A stretch of DNA of 64,000 nucleotides from Streptomyces sp. MJM8645 (GTDB taxonomy: Bacteria; Actinomycetota; Actinomycetes; Streptomycetales; Streptomycetaceae). Below are positions 46,694-55,085 of the stretch, in pieces. The notes beneath the pieces were generated by a model. It worked only from the letters and a program-made list of their open reading frames with translations. It made no database searches and had not been told where the DNA came from. The translations under genes and the position numbers were made by a program. Positions within the stretch are counted from its first letter, which is position 1. Every line of letters begins with the position of its first letter. The stretch is from contig NZ_LJJF01000001.1 in the NCBI RefSeq assembly GCF_001625365.1, positions 1,674,001-1,738,000 on the forward strand, in the 5' to 3' direction.

Positions 46694-47275
46694 ATGACCG
46701 AAGCCCGCCCGCACACCGGACGCCGCCGCAACGAAGCCGCCCACCAGGCGATCCTCGATGCGGCCCTGCACCTGCTCGCCGAATCCGACGGCACCCCCGT
46801 CACCATCGACGCCATCGCCCGCACCGCCGGCGTCGGCAAGCAGACCGTCTACCGCTGGTGGCCCTCCAAGGGCGCCGTCCTGCTCGACGCCCTCACCGAC
46901 CGTGCCGACCAGGACGCCCCCGGCCCCGACACCGGCACCCTGCGCACCGACCTCCGCGCCTTCATCGCCACCACCTTCGACGGCTCCCAGCGCGACACCA
47001 CCGCCCCCGCCCTGCGCACCCTCGTCCGCGAAGCCGCCCGCGACCCCCACCTCGCCGACCTCATGCAGACCTTCACCGCCACCCGCCGCACCGCCCTGCG
47101 CGACCTCCTCGCCCGCGGCCGCGAACGCGGCGAACTCGCCGACGACACCGACCTCGACCTGATCGTCGACCAGGTCTACGGCGTCTTCTGGTACCGCTTC
47201 CTCCTCGGCCACGCCCCCCTCGACGCCACCGTCGCCGACCGGCTCACCAACTCCCTGGTCGCCGGGAACGGTTAG
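46694..47275 (+). CDS. TetR-family regulator
   Basis: A 193-residue TetR protein. The HTH (QAILDAALHLLAESDG; IDAIARTAGVGKQTVYRWW) is followed by a TetR_C-type ligand domain (LRTDLRAFIATTFDG, DLIVDQVYGVFWYRFLLG). GAAAGGGAA precedes the ATG. Divergent position suggests it represses the SDR gene and itself. The ligand is unknown. Confidence 0.92.
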   Translation: MTEARPHTGRRRNEAAHQAILDAALHLLAESDGTPVTIDAIARTAGVGKQTVYRWWPSKGAVLLDALTDRADQDAPGPDTGTLRTDLRAFIATTFDGSQRDTTAPALRTLVREAARDPHLADLMQTFTATRRTALRDLLARGRERGELADDTDLDLIVDQVYGVFWYRFLLGHAPLDATVADRLTNSLVAGNG

Positions 47276-47391
47276 GACCCGTCCGGCGGATCCTGCCCGG
47301 CGCCCACGCCGGTTGATCATCCGATCCACCTTCGATACCGTCCCGTGGGGCCCTCCCTGCGGGACGGCACCCGTCCGGGGAGGGGAGATTC

Positions 47392-47940
47392 ATGCAAGGG
47401 CTAGACGCAGCAAGGCCGTTCACATCCCGGCCGGCGCGACGCGCGGCCGCACTGGCTGCGGCCGCGACCGCCGCCGTCGCCCTGGTGGCCGGCTGCGCGG
47501 CCGGGGACCCGGATCCGGACCCGAGGGCGTACCCGGGCAGCCCGAAGGGGCAGACCCTCGAAAAAGTGACGAAGGCGTTCGGGCTGGACCTGCCCGCGTG
47601 CGACCTTCAGGGCGTCGGGTTCCACGGATCGGCGAAGTACCCCGGAGAGGCCCTGAACCTGAGCTTCCGGGCTCCGAAGGACTGCGTGGACCGCTTCCTC
47701 GCCGACCACTCGGTGGACCTGGCCCGCCCCGTCCACTGGAGCCCCGGACAGGGGGCCGGGACGGGCTTCGACTCCGACACCGAGACCCGGACCTTCGGCT
47801 GGTCCTTCGACAAGAACGTGACCTACGACCTCTTCGTCGACTTCACGACCTCCACCGGAAGCCGCTTCAGCGCGCTGGCCGACCCCGGACAGACCGAGCG
47901 GACGGTGTACCTGGAGGCGCGCCACCTCGGCGGTTCCTGA
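47392..47940 (+). CDS. putative lipoprotein
   Basis: A 182-residue protein with a clear lipobox (VALVAGCAAG) after an alanine-rich signal. The mature part has strands around ALNLSFRAPKDCVDRFLA and TRTFGWSFDKNVTYDLFVDF, typical of small lipoproteins found widely in streptomycetes with no assigned role. GGGGAGGGGAG precedes the ATG. CCGTCCCG/CGGGACGG upstream could form a small hairpin. Confidence 0.82.
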   Translation: MQGLDAARPFTSRPARRAAALAAAATAAVALVAGCAAGDPDPDPRAYPGSPKGQTLEKVTKAFGLDLPACDLQGVGFHGSAKYPGEALNLSFRAPKDCVDRFLADHSVDLARPVHWSPGQGAGTGFDSDTETRTFGWSFDKNVTYDLFVDFTTSTGSRFSALADPGQTERTVYLEARHLGGS

Positions 47941-48022
47941 CCCCGGAGGCCCGCGCCGCCCTCAGCCCGGCCTCAGCCCGACCGCCGAGCCCCGCCGGGC
48001 GCCACTCCGGGGCCGTGCCCGT

Positions 48023-48616
48023 TCAGACGTCCGCCGGCCCGCGGCGTCGGATCAACGGCAGGTAGACCTCGTCCACGATCTCGACCAGGACGTCGTCGGG
48101 CGCGGTCGGCACGCCCCGCACCACGAACTCGTTGCGCAGCAGCACCACCGCCACCGTGGCGACCCTGGGGTGGAGCGCCCCTGGGGCCGCTTCACCACGG
48201 GCGACCGCGCGCCCCAGGACGGTGAGCCAGGGGGCGGCCGCGGCCTCGCCGGACTGGTCCTGGAGCTGCGCCAGGAACTCCGCCGCACCACCGGCCGCGG
48301 CCAGGAGTTCGCGCAGGATCGCGCCGAGCGGGGAACTCCAGTGCCGGTTCGCCTGGCGGAGCAACTCCAGGGCGTCCCCGCGTAGTTCACCGGTGTCGGG
48401 GGGCACGGCGGTGGTGGCCAGCTGCTTGTAGGCGGCGATGCCGAGGGCCAGGCGGTTGGGCCAGCGGCGGTAGAGGGCGTTCTTGTTGGTGCTGGCGCGG
48501 GCGGCGACCTTGTCCATGGTCAGCCCGGCGAATCCGGACTCGGTGAGCTCCGCCACCGCCGCCTGGAGGATCGCCTCCTCCAGCGCCGCCCCGCGCCGCC
48601 GCGTCTGCCCGGCCAT
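48023..48616 (-). CDS. TetR-family regulator
   Basis: A 197-residue TetR protein with HTH EEAILQAAVAELTESGF and TMDKVAARASTNKNALYRRW, and a TetR_C_16-like C-terminus (LLRNEFVVRGVPTAPDDVLV). Divergent from the TIM-barrel-like gene at 48770 and the likely regulator of both. It could also read the box array at 49821-50336, but their sequences differ from the near operator. Confidence 0.92.
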   Translation of the reverse strand: MAGQTRRRGAALEEAILQAAVAELTESGFAGLTMDKVAARASTNKNALYRRWPNRLALGIAAYKQLATTAVPPDTGELRGDALELLRQANRHWSSPLGAILRELLAAAGGAAEFLAQLQDQSGEAAAAPWLTVLGRAVARGEAAPGALHPRVATVAVVLLRNEFVVRGVPTAPDDVLVEIVDEVYLPLIRRRGPADV

Positions 48617-48712
48617 GGCCCTCGTCCCGTCCGATCCCGTCGCCGGTACCGCCGTCGATACCGCCTCCTGCCCCTCCCATCCTTCTTGTCTTCTCCGGCC
48701 CGCGCCAACTAG

Positions 48713-48727
48713 GGTACTGGTCGTACC
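48713..48727. promoter_or_regulatory. TetR-type operator
   Basis: GGTACTGGTCGTACC is a perfect GGTAC/GTACC palindrome with a five-base centre, in the gap between the divergent tetR and the gene at 48770. Confidence 0.65.
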
Positions 48728-48769
48728 TTATTTTCCGCTCCCCGCCCACCCCCAGGAAGGCAGGACACC

Positions 48770-49789
48770 GTGCGCGCCAAAGGCATCAGCTACGACACCG
48801 GATTCGTCAGGAACGGGTCGTACTCCCGCAGCCGGTTCGAGCCGAAGGAAGTCGAACGCGAACTGCGCATCATCCGCGACGACCTGCACTGCAACGCGGT
48901 CCGCATCATGGGCGGCGACCCCGACCGGATCGAACTCGCCGCCGGACTCGCCGCCGACCTCGGACTGGAGGTCTGGTACTCCCCGTACCCGCTGGAACTC
49001 ACCGCCGACGAGCTGCTGGCCCTGTTCGCCGACTGCGCCGAGCGCGCGGAACGGCTGCGGCGGCGCGGGGCCGAGGTGGTGTTCGTCACCGGGGCCGAAC
49101 TCAGCCTGATGAACCCGGGATTCCTGCCCGGCGACACCACGGACGACCGCATCGCCCTGCTCAGCCGACCCGAGCTCGTCCGCGAACACCTCGGACCGGT
49201 CAGCGGCCGGGTCAACGCGTTCCTCGACCGGGCCGTGGCCACCGTCCGCGAACACTTCGGCGGACGCGTCACCTACGCCGCCGTACCGCTGGAGCGCGTC
49301 GACTGGACGCCCTTCGACCTCATCTCCCTCGACCTCTACCGCTCCGCAGAGACCGTCGACCGGTTCGCCGACGGCGTCCACGAGCTGGCCGCGCAGGGAA
49401 AGCCCGTCGCCATCACCGAGTTCGGCTCCGCCGGCTACCTCGGCGCGGGCGACCGGGGCGCGCTCGGCCTGGACATCGTCGAGTACGACGCCGAGGGCCC
49501 CGTCCGACTGAAGGCCGCGCACGAGCGCGACGAGGCCGGCCAGGCCGCCTACCTGCGCGAACTGCTGGAGGCCTTCGACGCCGGCGGCATCGACGCCACC
49601 TTCGTCTTCACCTTCGCCCTGTACGACCACGTACACCGCCCCGACGCCGACCCCCGCGACGACCTCGACCTCGCCAGCTACGGCATCGTCAAGGTCTACG
49701 AGGACCGCCCCGGCACCACCTACCCCGACCTCCCCTGGGACCCCAAGGCCGCCTTCACCACCCTCGCCACCTACCACCACACCCACTGA
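48770..49789 (+). CDS. TIM-barrel (glycoside-hydrolase-like) protein
   Basis: A 339-residue protein. Barrel-like strands are visible as GISYDTG, AVRIMGG, LEVWYSPYP, VVFVTGAELSL and PVAITEFGSAGY; the last resembles the Glu-bearing strand of clan GH-A glycosidases, and TGAEL could supply the acid/base. Close actinomycete relatives are often labelled abortive infection protein, a label I could not support from sequence. No signal peptide. The GTG start follows GGAAGG. Probably regulated by the divergent TetR. Confidence 0.78.
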   Translation: MRAKGISYDTGFVRNGSYSRSRFEPKEVERELRIIRDDLHCNAVRIMGGDPDRIELAAGLAADLGLEVWYSPYPLELTADELLALFADCAERAERLRRRGAEVVFVTGAELSLMNPGFLPGDTTDDRIALLSRPELVREHLGPVSGRVNAFLDRAVATVREHFGGRVTYAAVPLERVDWTPFDLISLDLYRSAETVDRFADGVHELAAQGKPVAITEFGSAGYLGAGDRGALGLDIVEYDAEGPVRLKAAHERDEAGQAAYLRELLEAFDAGGIDATFVFTFALYDHVHRPDADPRDDLDLASYGIVKVYEDRPGTTYPDLPWDPKAAFTTLATYHHTH

Positions 49790-49820
49790 CCAGGCACCGC
49801 CCGGCACCGCCTCGGAAAAA

Positions 49821-50336
49821 TATGCCGACCGGTCTACTGATTCACACCCTTGCGCACCAACCACCCACCACCCACCTCGCACCTCGCACCTCGCACCTCG
49901 CGCAGGAAGTCGGCCGGCCCGACTTCCTGCGCGACACCCATCCAGCACGGGACCGAATATGACGACCGGTCTACATAGTCGGGCTCGCGGCAAGCATGAG
50001 CACCCCCGCGCGCAGGAAGTCCACCTGGCCGACTTCCTGCGCAGCGCCCCCAGCCAGACTGGGCGCGCAGAATCTGGCGACCGGTCTACATAGTTGCGTG
50101 CGCGGCGAGCGGCGCCTCCGCCTTCGCCTCCGGTGCGCACAGGAAGTCGGCCTGGTCGACTTCCTGTGCGGAATCCACCGCGCGCAGCGCAGAATATGAC
50201 GGTCGGTCTACATATTTGGCCGACGGCAGGCGTGAGCACCCTCCCCCACGCGCAGGAAGTCGGCCTGGTCGACTTCCTGCGCCGCCCCCCAGGCTGGCGG
50301 GCTGGGGGGCGAGGAATATGACGGTCGGTCTACATA
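49821..50336. repeat. array of five conserved boxes alternating with four strong hairpins
   Basis: Boxes of 20 bases lie at 49821, 49958, 50073, 50195 and 50317; the conserved form is TATGACG(ACC or GTC)GGTCTACATA, mostly preceded by GAA. Between them are hairpins at 49898-49934 (16-base arms), 50010-50042 (12), 50136-50170 (14) and 50250-50282 (13), all built on GCAGGAAGTCG/CGACTTCCTGC. In the third hairpin both arms change together (CACAGG/CCTGTG), so pairing is kept. Unit length is 115-137 bases. No convincing open frame crosses it. It fills most of the 609 bases between 49790 and 50398. Role unknown: operator array, small RNA array or a repeat family. Confidence 0.85.
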
Positions 50337-50398
50337 ATTCCCCGAGATGGAAACGACGGCGCGTGACGTCCGGCGCGTGACGTCCGGCGGGCGGGGGG

Positions 50399-50893
50399 CT
50401 AGTCGGCGAAGCGGGCTGACAGGTGGGGGAGGAGGGTGGGGAGGTCTTCGTCCTCCCAGGGCTCGCCGGTCGGGGGGCCGGAGGTGATGCCGTTGGAGGG
50501 GAGGTCGGCGCCGGTGAGTTGGCGGTAGGCATGGGTGGCCGCGTAGGCGAGGTCTTCGGCCTCCAGTTCCTCCTGGTCGGGGGTGAGGAGTTCGGCGAGG
50601 CTGTCCGGGTCGGCGAGGGCCTGTTCGAAGAGAGTGCGGCCGGCGCCTATCAGCCAGTCGCGGAAGTAGTCGAAGCCGTCGTCGCTGCAGCCGCCGTTGA
50701 CGAGGTAGCCCGCGCCCCAGAGCAGCCAGGTGCAGGAGCGGGCCTTCTGCTGCGCGTAGTGCCGGTCGAAGTCCGCGATCTGATCGGGTGCCAGGCCGGC
50801 GAGGTGCTCGGTGAGCGCGTCGGCATGTTCACTCTCGTCGGCGGCGCCAGCGCGGGTGTCGTCGATGATCTGCCAGAAGGTGTCGAGGTCCAT
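50399..50893 (-). CDS. DUF4240 domain protein
   Basis: A 164-residue protein beginning MDLDTFWQIIDDTRAGA, with APDQIADFDRHYAQQKARS and DGFDYFRDWLIGAGRTLFEQ, the DUF4240 pattern. Function is unknown; relatives are often near toxin or immunity genes. It ends next to the last box of the 49.8-50.3 kb array. Confidence 0.85.
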   Translation of the reverse strand: MDLDTFWQIIDDTRAGAADESEHADALTEHLAGLAPDQIADFDRHYAQQKARSCTWLLWGAGYLVNGGCSDDGFDYFRDWLIGAGRTLFEQALADPDSLAELLTPDQEELEAEDLAYAATHAYRQLTGADLPSNGITSGPPTGEPWEDEDLPTLLPHLSARFAD

Positions 50894-51238
50894 GCCCGTC
50901 ACCCTGGCAGCTGGGACTGACACTCTCTCGCGCAGGCGACAGAACGGTTTCAGTGGTTTCAACGGTTTCAGCAGCTTCGGCGGTTTCAGCGGTGCGAGTT
51001 GGCACTGCCGTCCGCGTTCTCCGTGGAGAGCAGGACGACGGGCGTGCCGAAGTAGAGGATGCTCCCGCGATGGGGCCAGGTGGCCGATATCCAGCGGTCG
51101 CAAGCGGTTCGGGTCCGGATGGCGGCCCGAGCCAACCCATGCCACGTTACTCAAAGTGTTCACAAAAACACCTTGTGTTGTCCCAATGCTGCGGCGTGGC
51201 GTCTTGCGGTGACCACGCCCGACTGGAACGGAGACGGT
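50894..51238. other. intergenic region before the DUF11-repeat gene
   Basis: 345 bases. The first part has a nine-base tandem repeat (GGTTTCAGC and variants, 50945-50998). AAAGTGTTCACAAAAACACC with the interrupted palindrome AACACCTTGTGTT (51164-51176) near 51150-51180 is AT-rich and may hold the promoter or an operator of the next gene. No gene seen. Confidence 0.55.
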
Positions 51239-54200
51239 ATGGCAGGGATCAGACGCGGTCGGTCGCGCGGCAGGCTCGCCGCGGCGATCGGACTGGCGGT
51301 CATCGGCATGACGGCGGGTTGGGGAGGAGGTTCGGCACAAGCCTTCCCGACACACGCCTTCCCTGCACGGGAGACGACATCCGTCAGACCTGCCGCCGCC
51401 TCACCCGCGGACGGCGCGGACCGCACGGACCGCACGGACCGTGCGAACGGCGCGAACGGCGCGAACGGCGCGGACGGAAAGTCAGGCCCCCGCGCGCTGA
51501 CCTGTCCGCCGGTCCCGGTATGGGCGAACACCGGCGGCGGCGGTGACCAGCTGTACTCGTACAGCCCGACCGGTACGCAGTTGTCCGACGTGCCGCTGGT
51601 GCGGGATTACGGGGACATCGCGTGGAGTGCGGACGGCACGACGCTGTACGGGGTGTCCTGGCACGAGAGCCCGGCGACGCTGTACACGATCAACCCGGCC
51701 ACGGGTGCGGAGACGAGTTCGGTGGTGATCACCGGTCCGGCCGCGGTCGACGGATTCGACTTCAACGCGCTGAGCTCCCGGCCCGACGGCAGCCTGCTGG
51801 TCGCGTCGTTCTTCTCGAACCTGATCTGGACGCTCAACCCGACCACCGGGGTGAGCGCGCTGCTCCCCGTCGCCTACCCCGCCACGCTCGTCTCCTCGGG
51901 CGACTTCGTCACCCTGCCCGACGGTGACGTCCTCGGGGCGGCGTTCGATTCGTTCTTCCAGAACCCGACCTACTACTTCCGCATCCACCCGAACAACACG
52001 ATCACCGAGATCGGCAACGTGCCGGGCTCCACGTACGGTCTGGCCCAGTCCGGCGGCCAGGTGTACGTCTTCCGCGCGAACGGCACCATCGAGACCCTGA
52101 ACTCGATCCCGGCCGGTCCCTCGACCGCGGTGATCCCCACCACCGTCGTCGCCAACACGGGCCACCCCTTCTACGGCGCCTCCTCAACCCAGGACAGCGG
52201 GAACTGCAACCTTCCGGCCGGCACCTCCTACACCGTCGCGAAGTCGGTGTCGCCGACCGGCCCGGTGGACCAGGGCGACACCCTGACCTACACCGAGACC
52301 GTCACCAACACCGGTACCAACCCGGCCACCTTCGCGGGTTTCAGTGACGACCTCTCGGCCGTGCTGACGGACGGCACGCTGGTGGCCGGCTCCGTCACGG
52401 CCAGCTCCGGAACGGCCGCCGTCACGGGGAACACCCTGACCTGGTCGGGCACGCTGACGGCGCCGCCCGCCGCCGGGTCCACCGTGACCGTGAAGTACCA
52501 GGTCACGGTCAACAGCCCGGACACCGGCAACTTCGCGCTGACCAACAACGTCGCGCCGACGATCGCCGGCGGCACCTGTGCGACCGCGACGGGCTGCACC
52601 ACCACCGTGCTGGTCAACGTCCCCACCCCCGAGATCGACAAGTCCGCGGCGGAGGCCTCGTTCGTCACCGGGCAGACGATCCACTACACCTACGCCGTCA
52701 CCAACAACGCCTCGGTGCCGCTGACGAACATCGCGGTCACCGACACCGGCCCCGGCGCCCCGACGGTCATGTGCCCGGCGGGCCCGCTCGCGGCCGGCGC
52801 CACGGAGAAGTGCACCGCCACCTACACCGCGACGGCCGCGGACGCTGCGGCGGGCACGATCACCGACTCGGCGAACCTGACGGCCACCGTCGGCACCCAG
52901 ACGGTGACCTCGACCAGCAACCAGGTCGTCGTGCCGCTGCGGGCGCTGACCATCACGAAGTCGGCCGTCCAGCCGAACTTCCAGGCCCCGGGCGAGACGC
53001 TCAACTACACGTACACCGTCACCAACACCGGCCAGATCGCACTGACCGGCGTGACGGTGACCGACCTGACGCCCGGCGTCACCGTCTCGGGCTGCGGAAC
53101 CAACCAGCTCGCGCCCGGCCAGTCCACCACCTGCCAGGCCACCTACGTCACGACGGCGGCGGACGTAGCCGCCCAGAACGTGCCCGACCAGGGCCAGGTC
53201 ACCGGCACCGACACGGGCGGCCAGAGCGTCACCACGACCAGCAACAAGGTGAACACCCCGCTGGTCGCGATCACCGTGGTGAAGAAGGCCGCCGAGGCGC
53301 AGTACACCGCCGCCGGGCAGACCATCCACTACACCTACACGGTCACCAACACCGGCGCCCAGCCGCTGACCAACATCGGCGTGGTGGACAACGGCCCCGG
53401 CACTCCGACCGTCACCTGCCCGCCCGGCCCGCTCGCGCCGGGCGTCTCGGAGAAGTGCACCGCGACCTACGTCACCACCGACGCCGATGTCGCCGCGGGC
53501 AAGGTCGTCGACACCGCCCAGGTGACCGGGACCGCCCCCGGAGGCCGGACCGTCACCTCGACCAGCAACAAGGTGACCGTGCCCTTCGCCGGCCTGAAGA
53601 TCGTCAAGGCCGCCCAGGAGACCTCGTTCTCCGCCGTCGGCCAGGCCCTGCACTACACCTTCACCGTCACCAACACCGGTGATGTGGCGCTTAGTTCGCT
53701 CGCCGTGACGGACTCCGGTCCGGGCACCCCGGCCGTCTCCTGCCCGGTGACCACCCTGGCCCCGGGCGCGTCCACGACCTGCACCGCGACCTACTCCACC
53801 GCCGACGCCGACGTGCAGGCCGGGAGGATCACCGACACCGCGACCGTCACCGGCACCACCCCCGACGGCACCCGGGTGACGGCGACCAGCAACACCGTGA
53901 CCATCGTGGCCTGCACCCCCTGCGAGGACCAGGACCACGGCGGCTGCGACGGCAGCAACTCCGGCGGCCACGGCGGCTGGGGCGACCGCCACCCCGGCCC
54001 CGGCCAGTGGGACAACCACCCCGGCGGCACCGCCCCCGGTGACACGTCGGCCGCCGAACACCCCGCCGGCACCCACCCCGCGCCCGTTCCCCCGCGCGAC
54101 ACCGCCGCGCAGGCACCCGCCCTGATGCTCGCGAACGCCGGATCCCCGGTGGCCATGGCCGGCCTCGGCGGCGGCGCGCTGCTGGGCCTCGGCTGGCTCA

Positions 54201-54250
54201 TCGCCGCCTTCGCCTCGGCCCGCCTGCGCCAGGACCGCTCCGGAGAGTGA
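51239..54250 (+). CDS. large DUF11/DUF7507-repeat surface protein
   Basis: A 1003-residue exported protein. After the signal (LAAAIGLAVIGMTAGWGGGS) and a RTDRTDRANGANGANG low-complexity stretch comes a propeller-like region (about 95-320; LYSYSPTGTQLSDVPLVRDY, TLYTINPATGAETS). Then five DUF11-type Ig-like repeats begin at YTVAKSVSPTG, PEIDKSAAEASF, LTITKSAVQPNF, ITVVKKAAEAQY and LKIVKAAQETSF, each with the YTVTNTG motif. A His/Gly-rich segment and one C-terminal transmembrane helix (MAGLGGGALLGLGWLIAAFA) with RLRQDRSGE follow; there is no LPxTG. It is probably wall-spanning and membrane-anchored. Confidence 0.88.
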   Translation: MAGIRRGRSRGRLAAAIGLAVIGMTAGWGGGSAQAFPTHAFPARETTSVRPAAASPADGADRTDRTDRANGANGANGADGKSGPRALTCPPVPVWANTGGGGDQLYSYSPTGTQLSDVPLVRDYGDIAWSADGTTLYGVSWHESPATLYTINPATGAETSSVVITGPAAVDGFDFNALSSRPDGSLLVASFFSNLIWTLNPTTGVSALLPVAYPATLVSSGDFVTLPDGDVLGAAFDSFFQNPTYYFRIHPNNTITEIGNVPGSTYGLAQSGGQVYVFRANGTIETLNSIPAGPSTAVIPTTVVANTGHPFYGASSTQDSGNCNLPAGTSYTVAKSVSPTGPVDQGDTLTYTETVTNTGTNPATFAGFSDDLSAVLTDGTLVAGSVTASSGTAAVTGNTLTWSGTLTAPPAAGSTVTVKYQVTVNSPDTGNFALTNNVAPTIAGGTCATATGCTTTVLVNVPTPEIDKSAAEASFVTGQTIHYTYAVTNNASVPLTNIAVTDTGPGAPTVMCPAGPLAAGATEKCTATYTATAADAAAGTITDSANLTATVGTQTVTSTSNQVVVPLRALTITKSAVQPNFQAPGETLNYTYTVTNTGQIALTGVTVTDLTPGVTVSGCGTNQLAPGQSTTCQATYVTTAADVAAQNVPDQGQVTGTDTGGQSVTTTSNKVNTPLVAITVVKKAAEAQYTAAGQTIHYTYTVTNTGAQPLTNIGVVDNGPGTPTVTCPPGPLAPGVSEKCTATYVTTDADVAAGKVVDTAQVTGTAPGGRTVTSTSNKVTVPFAGLKIVKAAQETSFSAVGQALHYTFTVTNTGDVALSSLAVTDSGPGTPAVSCPVTTLAPGASTTCTATYSTADADVQAGRITDTATVTGTTPDGTRVTATSNTVTIVACTPCEDQDHGGCDGSNSGGHGGWGDRHPGPGQWDNHPGGTAPGDTSAAEHPAGTHPAPVPPRDTAAQAPALMLANAGSPVAMAGLGGGALLGLGWLIAAFASARLRQDRSGE

Positions 54251-54328
54251 CCACCCTCCACCACCCGGGCCGGCCCCGGCGACGCACGCAACGCACGCAA
54301 CACATACGCCGGGCGTAGCGGCCGGGAG

Positions 54329-54363
54329 GGCAGAGTGCGCCACCACTGGTGGCGCACTCTGCC
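54329..54363. terminator. bidirectional terminator after the DUF11-repeat gene
   Basis: Perfect 15-base arms (54329-54343, 54349-54363) around CACTG, followed by TGCTTTC. It also follows the remnant minus-strand gene ending at 54370. Confidence 0.9.
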
Positions 54364-54369
54364 TGCTTT

Positions 54370-54421
54370 CTAGCCGAGGACGGCGTCCACGGCGGCCGCC
54401 AGCGCCTCGCGCACCGCCGCG
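54370..54421 (-). pseudogene. 3' remnant of a minus-strand gene, TetR-like tail
   Basis: Reading the minus strand, the frame ends AVREALAAAVDAVLG-stop at 54370, right before the terminator. GC at third positions is high. The frame does not continue rightwards into coding sequence, because plus-strand hydrolase sequence begins at about 54423. The tail resembles the last helix of TetR regulators, but 15 residues cannot prove it. Confidence 0.45.
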
Positions 54422-54422
54422 G

Positions 54423-55004
54423 GGCCTCGACACTCCGCCCGTCCTCGTCGGCCACTCCGTCGGCGGCTTCATCGCCCAGCACCTCCTCGGCCAGAACCTC
54501 GCCCGGGCCGCCGTCGCGATCTGCCCCGGCCAGATCAAGGGCGTCAAGGCCGTCGGGCCGGCCCAGGCCAAGTCGGCCTTCGCGTTCCTGCGCAACCCCG
54601 GCAACACCAAGCGCGCCGTCTCGCTCAACCCCGAGCAGTTCCGCTACGCGTTCGCCAACGCCGTCCCCCAGCAGGAATCCGACGAGCTCTTCGACGAGTG
54701 GACCATCCCCAGCCCGGCCCGCCCGCTGTTCCAGCTCGCCCTGAGCAACTTCGCCCCCCACTCCCCCGCCAAGGTCGACACCGGCAACCAGGAGCGCGGG
54801 CCGCTCCTCCTCCTGTCCGGCAAGCTCGACCACACCGTGCCCGACGTGCTGACCCGCTCCACCCACAAGCAGTACCGCAAGTCCTCCGCCGTCACCGACT
54901 ACCACCGCTTCGACGACCGCGGCCACTCCCTCACCGTCGACCACGGCTGGACCGAACTCGCCGACCACTCCCTCACCTGGCTCGACCAGCGCCACATCGG
55001 CTGA
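54423..55004 (+). pseudogene. alpha/beta hydrolase lacking its N-terminus
   Basis: An open frame of about 193 codons without a start starts at GLDTPPVLVGHSVGGFIAQH: the nucleophile elbow GHSVGG of an alpha/beta hydrolase. The cap, the acid (LLLLSGKLDHTVP) and the catalytic His (FDDRGHSLTVDHG) follow, and the C-terminus is complete. The strands before the elbow, about 70-90 residues in the family, are missing. No ATG, GTG or TTG is placed to give a functional enzyme. The break falls at 54422. Confidence 0.8.
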
Positions 55005-55085
55005 GCAGACGGCACCGCCCGGCCCCGGCTCCCCGGCCCGCCGCCCGAAAGGTGCGGGCGGCGGGCTCGAACGGCAGCCCACAGG

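Noticed and set aside
49821..50336. CRISPR array
   Set aside because: Repeats are 115-137 bp apart, the intervening DNA holds conserved hairpins and shared segments, and no cas gene is present.
49821..50336. Gamma-butyrolactone receptor (ARE) sites
   Set aside because: The centre resembles the half-site, but the flanks are TATG...CATA instead of CATA...TATG and no receptor gene lies nearby. Kept only as a hypothesis in the finding.
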